Of a stretch of DNA of 10,772 nucleotides, positions 7,335 through 10,772 are shown in pieces. Every line of letters starts with the position of its first letter. Positions within the stretch are counted from its first letter, which is position 1. Both the position numbers and the translations under genes were made by a program. The stretch covers positions 1 to 10,772 of the forward strand of contig CAJMLH010000048.1 of NCBI GenBank assembly GCA_905214195.1. Reading direction: 5' to 3'. Below the pieces are notes generated by a model, which saw only the letters and a list, made by a program, of their open reading frames with translations, searched no databases and had not been told where the DNA came from. Origin of the DNA: an uncultured bacterium. GTDB taxonomy: Bacteria > Bacillota > Clostridia > Peptostreptococcales > Anaerovoracaceae.

Positions 7335-7351
7335 ATGAGAGGAGGAGCATC

Positions 7352-8233
7352 ATGGAAAAGAAAAAAAGGGGCATTTTATCATTGATAGGCGTTCAAACAG
7401 AAAGCAGGGGGGAATATAAGGACGGAAACAATAAGGAATTGAATTTAAAACAGCAGATAATATCAGTTCCTATCAAAGATATTTTGGCAAATCCGGAACA
7501 ACCGAGAAAAATATTTTATGATGAAGCTATCGAGGAATTAAGCGGGTCTATAAAAGAATATGGAGTGCTTCAACCAATAATATTAAAGAAAGGGATAGAC
7601 GGTTACATAATAATAGCAGGTGAAAGACGATTTAGAGCTGCACAAATGGCCGGGCTTACCGAAATCCCGGCAGTAATTAAAGATATGGAAGAGCAAGAAG
7701 CTGCACTTATATCATTAGTTGAAAATGTTCAGAGAGAGGACCTTAATTTTCTTGAGGAAGCAAGAGCGTATAAAAAGCTGATGGAAGATTTCGGGCTTAC
7801 ACAAGTTGAAATAGCAGAAAAAGTAAATAAAAAACAATCTACAATTTCAAATAAAATAAGGATATTGGCACTGCCAGAGGACATACAAGAAAAACTTATT
7901 CAAAACAAACTTACTGAAAGACATGCGAGGGCACTTCTTAAGCTTACCGAAGAAGAAGACAGAAAAAAGGTTACCGAGAGAGTTGCGGCAAATAATCTGA
8001 ATGTAAAGCAGACCGAAAAACTTATAGAAGACCTTCTTATGAAAAAAGAAGCGGCATTCCGTAAGAAAAATAAAATTAACTATATAAGCTATAAAATATA
8101 CCTTAATACAATAAGAAAAGCATTTGGACAAATTAAAGAAATGGAAAAAAATGCCAAAATGATGCAAGAGGATAAAGGAGACTTTCTTGAAGTGAAAATC
8201 CTGTTGCCTAAAAGTGATAGATGTTTCACGTGA
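7352..8233 (+). CDS. noc: nucleoid occlusion protein Noc (ParB family)
   Basis: Noc is a DNA- and membrane-binding CTPase of the ParB family that keeps the division septum off the chromosome. I place the start at the ATG at 7352 because AGAGGAGGAG (7338-7347) lies just before it; the in-frame ATG at 7319 has no site and falls in the leader hairpin. The product is 293 residues. The short N-terminal helix KKKRGILSLIG resembles the membrane-targeting helix of B. subtilis Noc. CTP-binding motifs are AGERRFRAA (G90-E91-R92-R93) and ENVQREDL (from E124). The helix-turn-helix at about 149-172 carries Q162 and K168, with R190 in TERHARAL; these are Noc-type specificity residues rather than ParB-type. 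The C-terminal NTIRKAF and VKILLPK blocks also match Noc. The last codons and TGA stop lie inside a parS site. Confidence 0.93.
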   Translation: MEKKKRGILSLIGVQTESRGEYKDGNNKELNLKQQIISVPIKDILANPEQPRKIFYDEAIEELSGSIKEYGVLQPIILKKGIDGYIIIAGERRFRAAQMAGLTEIPAVIKDMEEQEAALISLVENVQREDLNFLEEARAYKKLMEDFGLTQVEIAEKVNKKQSTISNKIRILALPEDIQEKLIQNKLTERHARALLKLTEEEDRKKVTERVAANNLNVKQTEKLIEDLLMKKEAAFRKKNKINYISYKIYLNTIRKAFGQIKEMEKNAKMMQEDKGDFLEVKILLPKSDRCFT

Positions 8234-8248
8234 AACATCTATTTTTTT
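8217..8248 (+). terminator. noc terminator formed by the parS palindrome
   Basis: Bases 8217-8242 are a 26-bp perfect palindrome. As RNA it would fold to an 11-bp stem (8217-8227 with 8232-8242) with loop ACGU, followed directly by U at 8243-8248. This meets the criteria for an intrinsic terminator. It lies on the noc stop codon (8231-8233) and contains the parS core. Confidence 0.75.
8222..8237. other. parS centromere site (ParB-binding)
   Basis: TGTTTCACGTGAAACA is a 16-bp perfect palindrome and an exact match to the Firmicutes parS consensus TGTTNCACGTGAAACA. ParB loads here and spreads as a CTP-dependent clamp, and SMC is recruited from such sites. It sits between noc and parA, 870 bases upstream of parB, a usual origin-proximal position. 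The flanks extend the symmetry to 26 bp. Confidence 0.96.
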
Positions 8249-8260
8249 AATCAATATAGG

Positions 8261-8289
8261 TAGCAATGAATCAGAAAATATTATATAAT
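8261..8289 (+). promoter_or_regulatory. possible promoter of parA-parB
   Basis: TATAAT at 8284-8289 is a perfect -10 hexamer in an AT-rich stretch, after the noc terminator and 31 bases before the parA start. At 17-base spacing the -35 would be TAGCAA (8261-8266), only 3 of 6 matches. No extended -10 TG is present. It is plausible because a terminator separates noc from parA, but weak. Confidence 0.4.
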
Positions 8290-8319
8290 ATTTGCATACA
8301 AAAAAGAGGAGGCAATATT

Positions 8320-9090
8320 TTGGGAAAAGCAATAGCAATATTCAATCAAAAGGGCGGCGTAGGTAAAACTACGACTAATATAAATCTTGCTGCCTGCCTT
8401 GCGTTGAAAGGTAAAAAAGTTCTTGTTCTTGATATAGATCCTCAAGGTAACACTACAAGCGGACTCGGCATAGCAAAAAAAGGCTTAGAAGATACAGTTT
8501 ACAATGTTTTGGTAGATGCAGATTATGACATAAGAGAAGCTGTTATTCATACAGATGTTGAAAATCTGGACATTATTCCGGCGAGTGTGGATCTGGCAGG
8601 CGCAGAAGTGGAACTTGTTCAAATAGAGGGAAGAGAAAAGGTTTTAAAAAACAGTCTCGATAAAATAAAAGACGAATATGATTATATGTTTATAGATTGT
8701 CCGCCATCATTGGGGCTCTTGACTATAAATTCTTTGGCAGCAGTTGACAGTGTGCTTATACCTATACAATGTGAATTTTATGCATTAGAGGGAGTAAGTC
8801 AACTGGTAAGCACTATTGATTTGGTGAAGAAAAGTCTTAATCCGTCTCTTGAAGTACAAGGAGTTATATTGAGCATGTTTGACGGAAGAACTAATTTATC
8901 TGCACAGGTGGTTCAGGAAGTCAAGAGATATTTTGGAGGTAAAGTTTATTCAACTGTTATACCTCGTAATGTAAGATTGGCAGAAGCACCAAGCTATGGA
9001 CTTCCGATTACTGAATACGATCCTAAATCCAAAGGTGCAGAGGCTTATATGGAATTTGCAGAAGAGTTCCTGGAATTGGAGGAAGAATAA
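8320..9090 (+). CDS. parA: chromosome partitioning ATPase ParA (Soj)
   Basis: Soj/ParA is a deviant Walker ATPase that binds the nucleoid as an ATP dimer, moves ParB-parS complexes and, in B. subtilis, controls DnaA. I choose the TTG at 8320: AGAGGAGG (8305-8312) lies 7 bases before it, and the 256-residue product starts MGKAIAIFNQKGG as Soj proteins do. An ATG at 8266 would add 18 unconserved residues without a ribosome site. Motifs: deviant Walker A KGGVGKTTT with K11 and K16, DIDPQGN at 38-44, Walker B FIDCPPSLG with D126, and the IPRNVRLAEAPSYG block. parB begins 1 base after the stop. Confidence 0.96.
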   Translation: MGKAIAIFNQKGGVGKTTTNINLAACLALKGKKVLVLDIDPQGNTTSGLGIAKKGLEDTVYNVLVDADYDIREAVIHTDVENLDIIPASVDLAGAEVELVQIEGREKVLKNSLDKIKDEYDYMFIDCPPSLGLLTINSLAAVDSVLIPIQCEFYALEGVSQLVSTIDLVKKSLNPSLEVQGVILSMFDGRTNLSAQVVQEVKRYFGGKVYSTVIPRNVRLAEAPSYGLPITEYDPKSKGAEAYMEFAEEFLELEEE

Positions 9091-9091
9091 T

Positions 9092-9991
9092 ATGGCTGCA
9101 CAAAAGAAAGGTGGCCTCGGCAGGGGACTTGACGCACTTTTTGCAGATGTTCCTGTTAAAGCGCCTAATGAAACAGACAGTTTTTCTTCCGGTGCATCTG
9201 AAGATGAACAGGATAAAGTAAAATATATCAAAATACATGACATAATGCCTAATGTAAATCAGCCAAGAAAGACTTTCAATGAAGAAAAAATAGAAGAGTT
9301 GGCATTGTCAATAAAGGAACATGGAATAATCCAGCCTATAGTTGTAAGGAAGAAAAGCAAAGGTTATGAAATAGTAGCAGGAGAAAGAAGATGGAGAGCG
9401 GCAATTAAGGCTGATCTCAATCAAGTTCCATGTCTTATTAGAAATCTTGACGATGAGCAAAATATGCTTATCGCCATAATTGAAAATATGCAGAGAGAGG
9501 ACCTCAATCCCATAGAAGAAGCCGAAGGTTTAAGACAGATGACTGAAACCTTTGGGATGACTCAGGAACAGGTGTCAAAGAGCGTGGGTAAAAGCAGACC
9601 TTACATTACAAACTCCATGCGTTTGCTAAAACTTCCGGATTATATAAAAGACAGCATAGCAGACGGCAGAATGTCAGCGGGTCACGGAAGAACACTGATT
9701 GCCATGGAAGATGAAAACAGCAGAAAACAGCTGTGGAATAAAATAATAGAAGAAGGACTGTCAGTAAGAGAAACAGAAAAATTAGCAGCAGGAAGTGCAG
9801 GAACTAAAAAACGCAGGAGTGCTGTGAAGAAAAAGAACCCGGATGTTGTTCATGTTGAAAATGAACTTAAAGATATATTCGGAACAAAAGTAAACATTAG
9901 CAAGTCGGGTAAAAAAGGCAAAATAGAAATTGAATATTACTCATCAGATGAGTTGAACAGATTGATAGAACTGTTGAAAACATTGGGTTAG
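9092..9991 (+). CDS. parB: chromosome partitioning protein ParB (Spo0J)
   Basis: ParB binds parS, hydrolyses CTP as a sliding clamp and stimulates ParA. The ATG at 9092 follows GGAGG (9078-9082) and gives 299 residues. The in-frame ATG further upstream at 8996 lies inside parA and is rejected. The N-terminus has LGRGLDALF (9-17), the ParA-stimulating motif. The N-terminal domain has NQPRKTF, AGERRWRAA (G97-E98-R99-R100) and ENMQREDLNPIEEA. The helix-turn-helix runs from about 156, with R169 and with G197 in SAGHGR, the ParB-type specificity residues. A basic linker (TKKRRSAVKKKN) leads to the C-terminal dimerisation domain ending NRLIELLKTLG. The spacing implies co-transcription and coupling with parA. 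Confidence 0.96.
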   Translation: MAAQKKGGLGRGLDALFADVPVKAPNETDSFSSGASEDEQDKVKYIKIHDIMPNVNQPRKTFNEEKIEELALSIKEHGIIQPIVVRKKSKGYEIVAGERRWRAAIKADLNQVPCLIRNLDDEQNMLIAIIENMQREDLNPIEEAEGLRQMTETFGMTQEQVSKSVGKSRPYITNSMRLLKLPDYIKDSIADGRMSAGHGRTLIAMEDENSRKQLWNKIIEEGLSVRETEKLAAGSAGTKKRRSAVKKKNPDVVHVENELKDIFGTKVNISKSGKKGKIEIEYYSSDELNRLIELLKTLG

Positions 9992-9998
9992 AAAGGGA

Positions 9999-10014
9999 TG
10001 TTTCACATGAAACT
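9999..10014. other. degenerate parS-like site at the start of the DUF1294 gene
   Basis: TGTTTCACATGAAACT differs from the perfect parS at 8222 in two positions only (9th base G to A, 16th base A to T). The left half-site is intact. It lies 8 bases after the parB stop and contains the start codon of the next gene. ParB binding would be weaker than at the perfect site, if it occurs. Confidence 0.5.
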
Positions 10015-10279
10015 TTTGATAGCTGTGATGTGTGTATGGAATCTGATAACATTTTTAATGATGGGTATAGACAAGCGTAAGGCGATAAAAGACAAAAACA
10101 GGATAAGTGAAAAAACATTGATAACAGCAGCATTTGCCATGGGCGGAATCGGAATAACTACCGGAGCTGCTGTTTTTCACCATAAGACACAGAAGCTTAA
10201 ATTCAGAATATTGATGCCACTTGCTATAATAGCCAACAGTGCTGTGGTGTACGGATTATATTGTTTAAAATTGATTTAG
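10007..10279 (+). CDS. DUF1294 family small membrane protein
   Basis: The ATG at 10007 lies 9 bases after AAAGGG (9992-9997). The ATG at 9998, which would add MFH, touches that site directly and is less likely. The 90-residue product has three hydrophobic segments (about 1-21, 37-56 and 67-88). Between them are the basic DUF1294 (YsdA-like) signature GIDKRKAIKDKNRISEKTL (20-38) and the HKTQKLKF stretch (59-66). The function of this family is unknown; it is a small integral membrane protein with a cytoplasmic basic loop. It follows parB by 15 bases with no terminator between, so it is probably co-transcribed. A degenerate parS-like sequence spans its start. Confidence 0.85.
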   Translation: MKLLIAVMCVWNLITFLMMGIDKRKAIKDKNRISEKTLITAAFAMGGIGITTGAAVFHHKTQKLKFRILMPLAIIANSAVVYGLYCLKLI

Positions 10280-10283
10280 GAGG

Positions 10284-10309
10284 AAAGTCCCTTGAAAATA
10301 GGGACTTTT
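10284..10309 (+). terminator. hairpin around the start of the SprT-like gene; terminator or leader structure
   Basis: AAAGTCCC (10284-10291) pairs with GGGACTTT (10301-10308) around a nine-base loop, and the TTTT run at 10306-10309 forms the right edge of the stem. By itself it looks like a short intrinsic terminator for the parAB-DUF1294 unit. However, it starts directly after an AGGAGG site and carries a TTG start candidate in its loop, so it may instead act on translation of the next gene. Confidence 0.5.
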
Positions 10310-10772
10310 ATAATTATGGAAGAATATTTGGCGGAACTGGTCAAGGAAGTTAAAGAGAAACTTAAGAAGATTGATATACCTGTCTCCGGTGATATAGAAA
10401 AAGTAGTTATAAACAAGAGAGCTAAAAAAAGACTGGGAGCATGTAAAAAAGTAATAAAGCCGGGCAATAGGGCTGTATTTGTTATAGAGATTTCATATAT
10501 ATTGCTGAATTGTAAAGACGATGAGATTTGCAGTGTAATAGCTCATGAACTTATCCACACATGTAAAGATTGCTTCAATCATGGGAAAAAATGGAAAGAA
10601 TACGCCGGCAGAGCCAACAGTGCATATGCTTATAATATAAAAAGACTTGCCAATCTTGAAAATATAAAGTATGAAAATGATTCAAAAACGGAGTATATCG
10701 TAAAATGTAAAAATTGCGGTACGGTTTATAAAAGGGTCAGGATGTGCCCCCTTATAAAAAATCCTGAGCGTT
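10292..10772 (+). CDS. SprT-like zinc metalloprotease-fold protein, 3'-truncated by the window
   Basis: The start is uncertain. TTG at 10292 has a perfect AGGAGG (10278-10283) 8 bases upstream; the ATG at 10316 has no site and would remove 8 residues. I favour TTG; the frame then stays open for 160 residues to the window end. An N-terminal helix (EEYLAELVKEVKEKLKKI) precedes a basic strand region. The metalloprotease-type motif HELIH (H85-E86, H89) follows, with a third ligand candidate H97 in NHGKKW, as in SprT/SPRTN-like domains. A zinc ribbon then begins with KCKNCG (C139, C142) and C152 in MCP; the fourth ligand would lie beyond the window. SprT-like proteins act on DNA-protein crosslinks in eukaryotes; the bacterial role is poorly defined. 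The frame directly follows the DUF1294 stop. Confidence 0.85.
   Translation, partial: MKIGTFIIMEEYLAELVKEVKEKLKKIDIPVSGDIEKVVINKRAKKRLGACKKVIKPGNRAVFVIEISYILLNCKDDEICSVIAHELIHTCKDCFNHGKKWKEYAGRANSAYAYNIKRLANLENIKYENDSKTEYIVKCKNCGTVYKRVRMCPLIKNPER

Noticed and set aside
7319..7351. Longer Noc start at 7319
   Set aside because: There is no ribosome site before it and it lies in the leader inverted repeat. The ATG at 7352 has a near-perfect site and gives the expected N-terminus.
8266..8319. ATG at 8266 as parA start
   Set aside because: It adds 18 unconserved residues and has no ribosome site. The TTG at 8320 has AGAGGAGG at 7 bases and gives the standard Soj N-terminus.
8996..9091. ATG at 8996 as parB start inside parA
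   Set aside because: The extension overlaps the conserved end of parA in another frame. The ATG at 9092 gives the normal MAAQKKGGLGRGL start.
10551..10559. Perfect DnaA box TTATCCACA
   Set aside because: It is a single box inside the SprT-like gene, where the bases encode the conserved Leu-Ile-His of HELIH. With no second box nearby, it is not evidence for an origin.

Overview
The window is a low-GC Firmicutes chromosome segment, most likely from class Clostridia; I cannot fix the genus. The order rpmH-rnpA-yidD-yidC-jag-mnmE-mnmG-rsmG-noc-parA-parB is the conserved block found beside the replication origin in this phylum. The presence of Noc next to ParAB, the perfect AGGAGG-type ribosome sites and the A/T-rich codon use (many AGA, ATA, TTA) fit. 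All genes lie on the + strand.

Region 1 (1-860) does not belong to the conserved block. It holds the 3' part of an Asn- and Ile-rich, markedly AT-rich gene of unknown, possibly phage or surface, origin. A 42-residue membrane protein overlaps its stop codon, and an intrinsic terminator follows. Neither dnaA nor a cluster of DnaA boxes is seen, although the dnaA/oriC side would be expected near here.

Region 2 (860-3250) starts with a perfect TTGACA-N17-TATAAT promoter. It drives rpmH (L34), rnpA (RNase P protein), yidD and yidC (membrane protein insertion) and jag/khpB (KH-R3H RNA-binding protein), and ends in a hairpin after jag. Region 3 (3280-7285) is mnmE-mnmG-rsmG: the two partners of tRNA wobble-uridine modification and the 16S rRNA m7G methyltransferase. 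It ends in a terminator whose loop contains the rsmG stop codon.

Region 4 (7350-9991) is the chromosome segregation and nucleoid occlusion cluster noc, parA (soj), parB (spo0J). A perfect 16-bp parS site lies across the noc stop codon. It is the core of a 26-bp perfect palindrome followed by a T run, so the same DNA looks like both a centromere site and the intrinsic terminator of noc. A second, degenerate parS-like site sits at the start of the gene after parB. The specificity-helix residues of Noc and ParB differ in the way known to separate Noc sites from parS.

Region 5 (9992-10772) holds a small DUF1294 membrane protein and the beginning of a SprT-like zinc metalloprotease-fold protein that runs off the window. 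I found no RNA genes, CRISPR, insertion sequences or intact mobile elements. Most of the window is conserved housekeeping. The most notable points are the parS/terminator/stop-codon overlap and the foreign-looking left edge.
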